A stretch of 64,000 nucleotides of DNA, taken from positions 62,001 through 126,000 of the forward strand of contig NZ_ABCK01000011.1 in NCBI RefSeq assembly GCF_000170755.1, given 5' to 3'. The notes under the pieces were generated by a model. That model saw nothing but the letters and a program-made list of their open reading frames with translations. It was not told where the DNA came from and did no database searches. Positions within the stretch are counted from its first letter, which is position 1. The number at the start of each line of letters is the position of its first letter. The stretch is from Lentisphaera araneosa HTCC2155. GTDB taxonomy: Bacteria; Verrucomicrobiota; Lentisphaeria; Lentisphaerales; Lentisphaeraceae. Position numbers and translations under genes: made by a program. This document shows positions 35,001 through 43,584 of this stretch, in pieces.

Positions 35001-35468
35001 CACTGCACGCGCAGCTGCAATATCTCTGAGAGGTTCAAGTCCACCACTAAGAATTGGCACTTGAGCTTTCTTCGCTACTTTCTTAGCTTCCATTTTATCG
35101 CCGAGACCTTCAAGGAGGCTTACTGCTGGGCCAATAAAAGCAATACCTGCTTCTTTACAAGCTTTTGCGAATTCCGCATTCTCTGATAAAAAACCATAAC
35201 CTGGGTGAATCGCATCAACTTCTTTCTCAATTGCGAGAGCAATGATGCCCTTAATATCCAAGTACGCTTTTACCGGCTCTCCTGGCGTCCCAACTTGGTA
35301 AGCTTCGTCAGCCTTAAATCTATGTAAGGCGAAACGGTCTTCATGTGAATAAATGGCTACCGTGCGTATTCCCAATTCTGTTGCTGCTCGAAAAACGCGA
35401 ATCGCGATCTCACTTCTATTGGCTACTAAAAGCTTTTTGAACTTCTTAATTTTCAATGGATACTCCAC
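32001..35468 (-). CDS. pyc: Pyruvate carboxylase
   Basis: 1155 residues. Order: biotin carboxylase (~8-460; KLLVANRSEIA, HGGGGRGM, biotin-carboxylase ATP-grasp), carboxyltransferase (~545-815; TDTTMRDAHQSL, metal-binding HLHTHDT), PYC_OADA region, and biotinyl domain with Lys1121 in AMKM. It carboxylates pyruvate to oxaloacetate. The start is uncertain: GTG 35468 has no Shine-Dalgarno, whereas TTG 35456 lies 6 nt after GGAG and would give MKIKKFKKLLVANRSEIA, so the shorter protein is likely. A possible promoter (TTGATT, 17 nt, TTAGTA) precedes it on the minus strand. Confidence 0.97.
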   Translation of the reverse strand: MEYPLKIKKFKKLLVANRSEIAIRVFRAATELGIRTVAIYSHEDRFALHRFKADEAYQVGTPGEPVKAYLDIKGIIALAIEKEVDAIHPGYGFLSENAEFAKACKEAGIAFIGPAVSLLEGLGDKMEAKKVAKKAQVPILSGGLEPLRDIAAARAVADDLGFPVIVKAAHGGGGRGMRVVNSAHELQQKLEEAQRESLTAFGSDECFIEKFIVKAKHIEVQILGDLHGNLVHLYDRDCSLQRRHQKIIEVAPSVGLPEKLREDICQSAVSICKSVDYQNAGTVEFLLDTETNKFFFIEINPRIQVEHTVTETVTGLDIVKRQILVAQGHPLDSTEIGITEQSDVKVHAYAFQCRITTEDPANNFIPDYGKIEHYRSSGGMGIRLDAGTAFSGALVTPYYDSMLVKVTSAGSSFEDAVQRMNRALQEFRIRGVKTNIPFVTNLVNEPDFLEGKCTTRFIDEKPQLFHFPKKRDRATKLLRFLGEVSVNGNPLLKGKDEPKEVVRRIAPVPAMDLSKERPEGSRDRLLKLGPEAFTQEILKEKKLLVTDTTMRDAHQSLFATRMRTHDMLNVAERYSREHSDLFSMEMWGGATFDTSMRFLKESPWDRLRKLRKACPNILFQMLFRGSNGVGYTNYPDNVVREFIQRCAAEGMDVFRIFDSLNWVENMKVAIEETLKTGAICEATVCYTGDILDTKRTKYTLEYYVKMAKELESLGAHMIALKDMAGLLKPYAASELISALKAEVNIPIHLHTHDTSSGQLATLVKAAEAGVDIVDCAFGPLSGLTSQANLNTLVEMMRYTERETGMEYEALERTGEYWGVVRQYYSAFETSQRYGAADVYRHEMPGGQYTNLFQQASSLGLAERWFEVCDRYRQVNETFGDIVKVTPSSKVVGDMALMLVANNLQASDLIQGGKDVAFPQSVVDMMQGWLGQPEGGFPDDIRNKVLKDKDYFTDRPGLHKDPMDLTVVRAEVEKKLERKITDAELMAYVMYPDVFVDFANHKRIYGEVMNIPTPVYLYGLPMHEEVQIELDEGKTLFIKLVAIGGENQDGEVTVYFELNGQPRSINIMTESAAANSTARRQAELGNEDHVGAPMPGLVVNVHVKEGDEILKNTPIAVMEAMKMETTIMSERDGVVGEVLVVAGDNVKAKDLLMVYK

Positions 35469-35688
35469 ATTTATATTTAATTTTGACCGTACTAAAGCAC
35501 TCCAATGAGCAAAATCAAAAAAAACGCAATCATTTTGAAGTAAATCCCCCTATGACACACACAAAAACTGCCGGATTCTGAAAAAATAGTACAGGTATCT
35601 TACAAAACACGGAGGTTTTATGGATTTTCGAGAAAATTAAAAACTAAATCCGACAAAATATTCACCAATACTAAGGGGATTTGTTTAT

Positions 35689-37611
35689 TCATGAATGCTT
35701 CAGGTATTTTTGTAGAAGAACTAGAAGATCCTCCATCTTGAAGGGCTTTCTTAAGAAGCCATCACAAAGCTTACTCAACTCATCTTCACTGGCCTTCATC
35801 GCCGAAGCCGTGACAGCAATTACAGGCTTATCTTTTAACTTTGGATTAGATTTGATTTTCTCTGTCGCTTGGCGACCATCCATCACAGGCATCTTCATAT
35901 CCATTAGAATTAGATCAGCATCAAATTCCTCTAAGGTATCTAAGGCCACCTGACCATTCTCGGCCTCTTCCAACTCAAACGGGAACTCTTTTAAAAATTC
36001 TTTCAAGAGAATTCGATTTAACAGAGTATCATCAACTATCAATACTTTTGCATTTTCAAACTTATATTTGTTTTCTACAGGCAAGTCAATTTTCATACGT
36101 GTAGTACACAATTCCACTTTAACATTTTTCAAGCTAACGGTAAATTCAGAGCCTTCACCTTTAGCAGAAACTAAATTAATTGAACCACCCATTAACTGTG
36201 AAAGCTCTTTACAAATACTTAAGCCCAGACCAGTACCACCATACTCCTTGCTAATCTCCGCAGACGCTTGATTGAAAGCACCAAAAATCCTTCTGTTGGC
36301 TTCCTCACCTATCCCCACACCTGTGTCAGATACCACAAAATCCAAATCAACTACCCCATTCCTTTTTAGATCTGCTTTAATTGCGACTTTCACATAACCT
36401 TCTTCAGTAAACTTCACTGCATTGCCAATAAGGTTAAAAAGTATTTGACGAATTCGCACTTCATCTAAAGAGACTAAATCAGGAACCACTTGATCAACTT
36501 CAACAAGAAAGTCTAAGTTCTTTTTAGCAAACTCACGAGAGAACACTGAAGCAAATTCATTTACCAAAGACCTCAAGTCAACTTTTGTATAAATGAGCTC
36601 TAGCTTACCCGCTTCAACTTTTGACAAGTCTAAAATATCGTTAATCAAATGCAGTAAGGAGCGCCCACTACTATTAATTGCCTCTACATACTCCATAGAT
36701 TTTTTATCTATGTCCTCTTTTTCTAAAAGTTCACTAAAACCTAAAATTGCATTCATTGGAGTTCTAATTTCGTGACTCACATTGGCCAAGAACTCACTCT
36801 TCATTTTATTTGCGGACTCCGCAACTAATCTTTGATCGAACTCGACTTTAGCCCTTTTATTGGCTTCTTCTGCCTCTACAGCTCGCTGTTCAGCATTATG
36901 CCTTTCACGATTAATCGTATCCTCACGAGCCTGGATTTCCGTTAACATCTCATTAAATGAATAAGTCAAATCACCAATTTCATCCTTACCTTTATACTCA
37001 GCCCTTATATTATATGTGTGGTATTGAGATATTTTTCGAGCCGTATCTGATAAATGAACGAGTGGAGAAATCAACTTTTTCAATATCGAGAAGCTTAAAA
37101 AGCTGGAAAGCAATAAAACAATCACAAGTACAGAGATTACAAAGTTGAGGCTCTTATAAAAAGGAACTGTTAGGCTCGCAAGATTATCAACTAGAAGAAT
37201 TCTACCAAGGACCTCACCATCATATATAATATCTCTTTGAACATAAAGTTTATTATTTAAATAATTAAACTTACCCTTCAAATCTAATATTTTAAATTCT
37301 GGGATCATCTTCACCGTGGATGCATAGTGCGCGAACTTCTCTCCATCAACATAGATAGCAATAGAGTCGATAGATGGCACCTCTTCTAGTGAATTTAAAA
37401 TCGTCGTGGCATCAGAATGATTACCAAACTCAATAGCTGCACTTGCATTTTCCCCCATAATACCCGCCAAAACATAAGCCTGAGTCTCTAGACTACTCTT
37501 ACGATACTCATAGCCATTCAAAGTAACTAATGCAACCGAGACAACCGTCGCCAAAAACACGATTAGAGTAATAACGATAAAAAAGCGTGCTTGTAAACTC
37601 TTGTTAAACAT
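35689..37611 (-). CDS. CHASE8-HAMP hybrid sensor histidine kinase
   Basis: 640 residues from ATG 37611 (GGAG 8 nt upstream; a GTG at 37614 is also in frame). TM1 ~10-32, a CHASE8-like periplasmic sensor (~33-150; VLAGIMGENASAAIEFG, SIDSIAIYVDG), TM2 ~157-177, HAMP, coiled coil (~225-265), HisKA with His280 (SHEIRTPMNAI), HATPase_c (NLIGNAVKFTE, DTGVGIGE, GTGLGLSI) and a receiver domain with Asp ~571 (LILMDMKMPVMDG). The start overlaps the YfiR-like gene stop (TGATG), so the two are coupled. In Pseudomonas, YfiR controls the CHASE8-HAMP cyclase YfiN; here the output is a phosphorelay kinase. No HPt or output regulator is adjacent. Confidence 0.93.
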   Translation of the reverse strand: MFNKSLQARFFIVITLIVFLATVVSVALVTLNGYEYRKSSLETQAYVLAGIMGENASAAIEFGNHSDATTILNSLEEVPSIDSIAIYVDGEKFAHYASTVKMIPEFKILDLKGKFNYLNNKLYVQRDIIYDGEVLGRILLVDNLASLTVPFYKSLNFVISVLVIVLLLSSFLSFSILKKLISPLVHLSDTARKISQYHTYNIRAEYKGKDEIGDLTYSFNEMLTEIQAREDTINRERHNAEQRAVEAEEANKRAKVEFDQRLVAESANKMKSEFLANVSHEIRTPMNAILGFSELLEKEDIDKKSMEYVEAINSSGRSLLHLINDILDLSKVEAGKLELIYTKVDLRSLVNEFASVFSREFAKKNLDFLVEVDQVVPDLVSLDEVRIRQILFNLIGNAVKFTEEGYVKVAIKADLKRNGVVDLDFVVSDTGVGIGEEANRRIFGAFNQASAEISKEYGGTGLGLSICKELSQLMGGSINLVSAKGEGSEFTVSLKNVKVELCTTRMKIDLPVENKYKFENAKVLIVDDTLLNRILLKEFLKEFPFELEEAENGQVALDTLEEFDADLILMDMKMPVMDGRQATEKIKSNPKLKDKPVIAVTASAMKASEDELSKLCDGFLRKPFKMEDLLVLLQKYLKHS

Positions 37612-38159
37612 CACTTTTTCTCCTTGTTTACGGCTAAGCGTAAAACTTTAGAAGAAATGGCAATCTCAGTATCTTTGATAACTTTATGATTAACTTCCCA
37701 CCGTATCTTGCGAGATACTTCTACAAGATTAATCATACCACCTGATTCTAAGAACCATTCATTATCTGCAATTGTAAGCGGTTTAAAAGGCTGGTATAAT
37801 TTTATCAGTTCCTTTTGAAAAAGAAGGGCACTATCATCAATATATAACAAGTGGCATTTTATGGGTTTTTTTACTTCATCAGAGCTATGATCTAAATAAA
37901 CGACCTGAACTTTGCGGCCCTTAATTTCTCGACCTGCATATTTATTTAGCTCACCCGAAAAGGCTTCTTTGCCAACCACTGCTATAATAATCGGATCGCT
38001 AGCTTTCCCCTCACAATCTAGGTACTTTAAAAAGGTAAATAGGTACGCTGCCTTAACTTCACTTTCTTTTCGCGGTTCCAAGCCCTGTCCCCAACTACAT
38101 AGACTATGTAGTATAAGCACGAGAAATATTGCTCGCAAAGTTTTAGACAATCCTACCAT
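37611..38159 (-). CDS. yfiR: YfiR-like periplasmic regulator (DUF4154)
   Basis: ATG 38159 (AAGGA just upstream) is preferred over TTG 38177; 182 residues with a signal peptide (LRAIFLVLILHSLCSWGQG). The sequence KAAYLFTFLKYLDC...PIIIAVVGKEAFSG...GRKVQVVYL...CHLLYID...PLTIADNEWFLESGGMINLVE...IRWEVN...ISSKVLRLA follows YfiR/DUF4154 throughout. Known YfiR is a periplasmic, redox- and fatty-acid-sensitive inhibitor of YfiN. It is translationally coupled to the CHASE8 hybrid kinase, so regulating that kinase is the natural inference. No YfiB is next to it, though the window has two OmpA-type lipoproteins elsewhere. Confidence 0.88.
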   Translation of the reverse strand: MVGLSKTLRAIFLVLILHSLCSWGQGLEPRKESEVKAAYLFTFLKYLDCEGKASDPIIIAVVGKEAFSGELNKYAGREIKGRKVQVVYLDHSSDEVKKPIKCHLLYIDDSALLFQKELIKLYQPFKPLTIADNEWFLESGGMINLVEVSRKIRWEVNHKVIKDTEIAISSKVLRLAVNKEKK

Positions 38160-38395
38160 AATTCCTTTCTCTGCCAATCCACAGAGACAACACCTTCATT
38201 TTGATTGTTAACACTAACTTAGTTTAGACAAAAAATATACACCGCGTCAATACTTTAAGAAAAAAAAACAAGGCTAAAGCAAACAAATTGCCCTAAAAAG
38301 CTACCCAAACACTCTTTTAGCTCAATAATCAAGCAATTGCTAATGACATATTTTCACGTGGGCACATATTACAAAAAAATTCTAAGGAACAAATT

Positions 38396-39028
38396 ATGAT
38401 CACAGTTATCGACTATGGCGCAGGCAATTTACGCTCAGTCTGCCTCGCTCTTGAGAGCATTGATATCCCATGGAAAATCAGCTCTGAACCCGATGAGATT
38501 CTTAGCGCCGACAGAGTTATTTTTCCTGGCGTTGGCGCAGCTGCATCGGCCGTCAAAGTCCTCAAAGAAAAAGGCCTCGAACAATCTATAAAACAGTTCA
38601 TTGATTCAGGAAAACCTTTTTTAGGCATTTGTCTAGGAACGCAAATCATCTTCGATTACTCCGAAGAAGATCAGGGCACTGAATGCTTAGGGCTCATACC
38701 CGGGAAAGTCATTCATTTCGAATTCCCCGAAGACGAAAAAAAATCAGTCCCTCACATGGGATGGAACCAAGTCAATTTCACAAAAAAACACCCCATCTTT
38801 GAAGATATCGAAGACGCCGCTAACTTCTATTTCGTACACTCCTACTACCCATGTCCCGACGACGAGAGCATGGAAATGGCCACCACAAATTACGGCTCAA
38901 TCGACTTCACATGCGCTATAACTAAAGACAATCTAGTGGCCACTCAATTTCACCCCGAAAAAAGTGGACGTCACGGCCTTCAGTTACTCGAAAACTTCTC
39001 AACATGGGATGGAACATACAATGCTTAA
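38396..39028 (+). CDS. hisH: Imidazole glycerol phosphate synthase glutaminase subunit HisH
   Basis: 210 residues. Class I glutamine amidotransferase: nucleophile Cys79 (LGICLGTQ), His186 and Glu188 (QFHPEKS), oxyanion region PGVGAA. It releases ammonia from glutamine for HisF. AAGGA lies 7 nt before ATG 38396. A weak promoter candidate (ATGACA, 18 nt, TATTAC, 38343-38372) precedes it. The hisF start overlaps the hisH end by 8 nt; no other his genes are nearby. Confidence 0.96.
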   Translation: MITVIDYGAGNLRSVCLALESIDIPWKISSEPDEILSADRVIFPGVGAAASAVKVLKEKGLEQSIKQFIDSGKPFLGICLGTQIIFDYSEEDQGTECLGLIPGKVIHFEFPEDEKKSVPHMGWNQVNFTKKHPIFEDIEDAANFYFVHSYYPCPDDESMEMATTNYGSIDFTCAITKDNLVATQFHPEKSGRHGLQLLENFSTWDGTYNA

Positions 39029-39800
39029 TAAACGCCTCATAGTCTGCCTCGATGTACGTAATAAAAAAGTAACTAAAGGCATCAAATTTAAAGGCAACGT
39101 CGACATCGGCGATCCTGTAGACATGGCCTGTCAATATGTTAACGACGGCGTTGATGAACTCGTATTCTACGACATCACAGCCTCTGCTGAAAAACGCCCA
39201 ATCGACCTAGATATGGTGAGAGATGTTGCAAAAAACGTTTTCATCCCTTTCTCTGTAGGAGGCGGAATTCGCAATGTTGAAGACATGCGTGATGTGCTTT
39301 TGGCAGGAGCGGAAAAAGTCAGCGTCAACTCCCTTGCTGTGCGAGATCCGCAAATCATCAACCAAGGAGCTGTGCTCTTCGGGAAACAGTGCATTGTCTT
39401 AGGCATGGATGCCCAAAAGGTAGAAAAAAGCGACGCTTTCCCTAGTGGCTATCAAGTTGTCATCCACGGTGGAAGAACTGAAACTGAAAAAGATGCCTTA
39501 GCATGGGCTCAAGAAGCTGAACAACGTGGAGCAGGGGAAATCTGCCTTAACTCAATTGATGCTGACGGCATGAAATCTGGCTATGACCTTGAGCTCACAC
39601 AACTCATATCGAGCGGCGTACAAATCCCCGTTATTGCTAGTGGTGGCGCAGGAGAGTCCTCACACCTTGTTGACGTATTGTCACAAACTCATGCTGAAGC
39701 CGCATTAGTTGCCAGTATGGTACACTATGGCACCCACACTTGCTCTAGCATCAAAGAAGACCTCAATAAAGCTGAGATTCCTGTGCGGATGGATTGGTAA
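39021..39800 (+). CDS. hisF: Imidazole glycerol phosphate synthase cyclase subunit HisF
   Basis: ATG 39021 gives the family start [14 protein letters not shown] with catalytic Asp11; the longer frame to 38964 lies inside hisH. 259 residues. TIM barrel marks: [30 protein letters not shown]-like [20 protein letters not shown] with the second catalytic Asp, and ASGGAG. With HisH it converts PRFAR to imidazole glycerol phosphate and AICAR. Confidence 0.97.
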   Translation: MLNKRLIVCLDVRNKKVTKGIKFKGNVDIGDPVDMACQYVNDGVDELVFYDITASAEKRPIDLDMVRDVAKNVFIPFSVGGGIRNVEDMRDVLLAGAEKVSVNSLAVRDPQIINQGAVLFGKQCIVLGMDAQKVEKSDAFPSGYQVVIHGGRTETEKDALAWAQEAEQRGAGEICLNSIDADGMKSGYDLELTQLISSGVQIPVIASGGAGESSHLVDVLSQTHAEAALVASMVHYGTHTCSSIKEDLNKAEIPVRMDW

Positions 39801-39864
39801 ATATTTAGCAAAATCATAACTTATTTAATTCATCAAGTCGAACCAGGATTTATAAGTTTTAGTC

Positions 39865-42800
39865 ATGAGCAAAGCACCCTACGTACCCTTACATATACAT
39901 ACAGATTTCAGTATGTTGCAGTCTGCCTGCACCATGCCAGCCCTTATCAAAAGACTTGAGGAAGGAGGCTTCGAAGCAGCTGCATTAACTGACTTTGCCA
40001 ACATGTGTGGCTCCATTGCCTTTACTAATGGCTTGAAAAAAGCGAACATCAAACCCATTCTTGGCTGTTATACTTACCTTAACAATTCTAGAACTCAAAA
40101 CCCTAGTAACATGAGCTCTTTTAACGGATTGATTTTATTGGCCAAGAATAATGTCGGCTATCAAAATTTGTGTAAGATCAACGCTCAATCACATCTAGAA
40201 AGCTTTCATATAAAACCCCGCATTGATCGCTCTTTTTTACGCCAGTACTCAGAAGGCATCATTGCTATTGCCCCATTTCATGATAGTGATATCGCGTCTG
40301 ATCTTAGCAAAAATATTGACCCCACAAATGCGCTCAATTTCTATGTCGATATTTTTGGCAAAGAAAATTTTTATCTTGAAATACAAAAACACAAGCGTGA
40401 AGGCGACGACGAAAAATACCCGCTCGTTCTTCAGCTTGCTAAAGACAATGAGATCGGATTAGTTGCCTCTCAAACAGTTTATTATCCAGAAGCAAAAATG
40501 GCAATCCCCCACGATATCGTATGTTGCGTAGGTGAAAAAACAGTCCATGACCCTCAGAAATTGCGATTTCCTGAAAAAAACTACTACCTCCATCTGCCAG
40601 AAGAAATGGAGGGATTATTCTCTGACGTGCCCGAAGCTCTCGAAAACACCAGAAAAATTGCCAATCAATGCGATGTAGCATTCGACACCAGCGAGCACTA
40701 CCCTGTCTACCCCATGTCAGACGATCGTACTCAGCAACAATTCTTGTTAGAAATTTGTGTTGGTGGCCTCAAAGAACGCTATGGACTCGATCACAAAAAC
40801 CCTAAAGATCAACGCGAGAAAGAAATCGTTGAAAGAACTGACTTTGAGCTAGGGGTGATTCATAAATCGGGATACGACTCCTACTTTTTGGTTGTCTGGG
40901 ACTTTATTAATTGGTCCAAAACAAACGATATCCCTGTCGGACCTGGCCGCGGGTCGGGCGCAGGCTCCATTGTCGCTTACTTAACTGGGATCACCAATAT
41001 TGACCCCATCAAATACAACCTTCTTTTCGAACGTTTCCTAAACCCTGAACGTATCTCTCCTCCGGATTTCGATATTGACTTTTGCGAACGTCGCAGACCC
41101 GAAGTTATTGATTACGTAAGGAAGAAATATGGCAGTGAAAAAGTAGCTCAGATCGGCACCTATGGTACCATGAAAGCGAAAGCGGTTATCAAAGACGTGA
41201 CTCGTGCACTTGGCTACGAGCATACTCGTGCCGATCAAATAACAAAGCTGATTCCCGAAGACCTCAAGATCACTCTACATAAAGCTTTGTTTGATCCAAA
41301 AATCAAAAGCGAAGAGCTCATTGCGCTTAACGATAGCGAAGAATGGGTTAAACAAATTATCGATAACGCCATGCCTCTTGAAGGCCTCAATCGAAATATG
41401 GGTATCCACGCCTGTGGTGTCATCATTGGTGACCAGGAACTCACCAACCTCATCCCGCTGATCTCTGGTGCTAATGGTGAAGTTGTTACACAGTTTTCTG
41501 CAGGTCCTTGCGAAGATTTAGGCCTCCTCAAAATGGACTTTTTAGGCTTGAGAACTCTGACCTTGATCAAAGACACCCTAGGTCTCATCAAAGAGAATCA
41601 CGACATCGAGATCGACATCGAAGCCATTCCAATTGATGACAGAAGAACCTATAAGCTGTTCCAAGAAGGTAAAACAACTGCTGTATTCCAATACGAATCT
41701 GCTGGTATGCAAAAATACATGAAAGAACTGCAACCTACAGTTTTCCCTGACCTCATCGCGATGAACGCTCTTTATCGCCCGGGCCCGATCGCCTACATCC
41801 CTTCCTTTATTGAACGGAAACACGGCCGCGAAGAAATCACTTATGACTGCGAAGGCATGGATGAATATCTTCAAGAAACTTATGGTATTACTGTTTATCA
41901 GGAACAGGTAATGCTTCTATCCCAGAAACTTGGCAACTTCACTAAAGGCGAAGCCGACACACTGCGTAAAGCCATGGGTAAAAAGAAGATGGATTTACTT
42001 GCTCAGCTTAAACCTAAATTTTTAGACCAAGGTGAAGGAAACGGCCACGATAGAAAAAAACTTGAAGAAACATGGGAAAAATGGGAAGCATTTGCATCCT
42101 ACGCCTTCAATAAATCGCACTCAACTTGTTACGCTTGGGTCGCCTACCAAACAGCTTACCTTAAAGCACACTATCCAGCCGAATTCATGGCAGCTGTAAT
42201 GACTTCCGAACTTGGCAATGCAGATAAAGTCACTTTCTTCCTCGAAGAATGTCGTAACCTAGGACTCAAAGTTCTTCCTCCGAACATCAATAAAAGTAAA
42301 GTTACCTTTTCTGTAGAAAATGGCGCCATTCGTTTTGCGCTGGGCGCTATTAAAGGTGTCGGCACCTCGGCATCCGAAACTATTGTAAGAATTAGAAAGG
42401 AAGGCGAGTATGAAAGCTTTATGAACCTTTGTGAACGCGTCGGCCATACCAATGTAAGCCGCAAAGTTCTTGAAGGCATCATTGCTTCAGGTGGCATGGA
42501 TGAATTTGGAAATAAGCGCTCTGCCCTCACTCAATTCATTGATCGCGCTCTTGAACACTCAAGTTCCAAGGCCAACGATTTAGCCATGGGACAAATGAGC
42601 CTCTTCGCAGAAGTGGAAGAAGTCAACACAATCTCTCCCGATGACTCCATGCCCGAATGGGATCTGCGCTATAAGCTTGACATGGAAAAAACCTTACTTG
42701 GTTTTTATGCGACTGGTCACCCTGTTGGAGAACATAAACAACTCATCAAAAAATTTAGCTCAAACTCAATTACTGGCTTAAAAAAACAAAGTGAAGATCG

Positions 42801-43584
42801 TGCCGTCGCAAGACTTGGTGTAATGATCAGCAACCTCAATTTGAGAAAAACAAAAAAAGGAAAAACCTTTGCTTCATTTAATGCCGAAGATTTGAGTGAT
42901 GGCATAGAATGTATCTGTTGGGATTATGATCAAAATAGCGAGGCCCTTAAAGACAATTCAACCATTCTCATAGAAGCTGAATTTTCTCGAGAACCACGAA
43001 CTCAATTAATTGTTCGTAACGCCATCCCCATTCACGAATCTGTATCCGCACACACTGAACAAACTTTAATTATTTTAGACGAGAGTAAACTCGACCAAGA
43101 AAAAGAAAGCCAATTTAAAGAACTCTGTTCTAAAAATATCGGAATCGTCAATGATTATGAGCAAAGGCTCTTAACTCAAACAGCTTTACGCATGGTTCAT
43201 AAAAGCCAGAAAGATCTCATCCCAAAATTTGAAAAATATCTTAGGGATACCTTCCTGCAAAACTCCAACCGTCTCCAATTAGAAAAGCTTCTAACTCAGG
43301 CTGAATTTGCGACCTTCAATCAAAACACGCTCCTTCAAGAGGATCAAAAAAGAAAATTACTTCAATTCTTCAAAGAAATTCGATCTACTCACCGCCTTTA
43401 TATTCGTGTTTTAACTGCCGACGAAAAAGACATTTGGCTGGAACCCTCCAAAAACAAAAACTTCCTTCCCACCTGGAATTTCATCAATCAAATGAACGAA
43501 ATATTTGGCACTGGCTCTATCAAGATTAAAGCCAGTCCTTACCAAGGTGAATTAAGAAAACAATACCGTCCAGCGAGAGCCTGA
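39865..43584 (+). CDS. dnaE: DNA polymerase III alpha subunit
   Basis: 1239 residues. N-terminal PHP domain (HIHTDFSM, His10, His12, Asp14), Pol III palm with GPGRGSGAGS and PPDFDIDF holding catalytic Asp401 and Asp403, the fingers/thumb region (YRPGPIAYIPSFIERKHG, YQEQVM), helix-hairpin-helix and an OB domain (~985-1065; ARLGVMISNL). It is the replicative polymerase type DnaE1. No proofreading exonuclease domain is fused. It overlaps the next gene by one base (TGATG). Confidence 0.97.
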   Translation: MSKAPYVPLHIHTDFSMLQSACTMPALIKRLEEGGFEAAALTDFANMCGSIAFTNGLKKANIKPILGCYTYLNNSRTQNPSNMSSFNGLILLAKNNVGYQNLCKINAQSHLESFHIKPRIDRSFLRQYSEGIIAIAPFHDSDIASDLSKNIDPTNALNFYVDIFGKENFYLEIQKHKREGDDEKYPLVLQLAKDNEIGLVASQTVYYPEAKMAIPHDIVCCVGEKTVHDPQKLRFPEKNYYLHLPEEMEGLFSDVPEALENTRKIANQCDVAFDTSEHYPVYPMSDDRTQQQFLLEICVGGLKERYGLDHKNPKDQREKEIVERTDFELGVIHKSGYDSYFLVVWDFINWSKTNDIPVGPGRGSGAGSIVAYLTGITNIDPIKYNLLFERFLNPERISPPDFDIDFCERRRPEVIDYVRKKYGSEKVAQIGTYGTMKAKAVIKDVTRALGYEHTRADQITKLIPEDLKITLHKALFDPKIKSEELIALNDSEEWVKQIIDNAMPLEGLNRNMGIHACGVIIGDQELTNLIPLISGANGEVVTQFSAGPCEDLGLLKMDFLGLRTLTLIKDTLGLIKENHDIEIDIEAIPIDDRRTYKLFQEGKTTAVFQYESAGMQKYMKELQPTVFPDLIAMNALYRPGPIAYIPSFIERKHGREEITYDCEGMDEYLQETYGITVYQEQVMLLSQKLGNFTKGEADTLRKAMGKKKMDLLAQLKPKFLDQGEGNGHDRKKLEETWEKWEAFASYAFNKSHSTCYAWVAYQTAYLKAHYPAEFMAAVMTSELGNADKVTFFLEECRNLGLKVLPPNINKSKVTFSVENGAIRFALGAIKGVGTSASETIVRIRKEGEYESFMNLCERVGHTNVSRKVLEGIIASGGMDEFGNKRSALTQFIDRALEHSSSKANDLAMGQMSLFAEVEEVNTISPDDSMPEWDLRYKLDMEKTLLGFYATGHPVGEHKQLIKKFSSNSITGLKKQSEDRAVARLGVMISNLNLRKTKKGKTFASFNAEDLSDGIECICWDYDQNSEALKDNSTILIEAEFSREPRTQLIVRNAIPIHESVSAHTEQTLIILDESKLDQEKESQFKELCSKNIGIVNDYEQRLLTQTALRMVHKSQKDLIPKFEKYLRDTFLQNSNRLQLEKLLTQAEFATFNQNTLLQEDQKRKLLQFFKEIRSTHRLYIRVLTADEKDIWLEPSKNKNFLPTWNFINQMNEIFGTGSIKIKASPYQGELRKQYRPARA

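Noticed and set aside
35641-35688. Terminator for the hybrid kinase gene
   Set aside because: Only a weak AAATCC/GGATTT pairing with a long loop; not convincing.
38396-39800. HisH/HisF as part of a surface-glycan or thiourea-type side pathway rather than histidine synthesis
   Set aside because: Both keep the usual catalytic residues and no glycan genes are near; ordinary hisHF is simpler.
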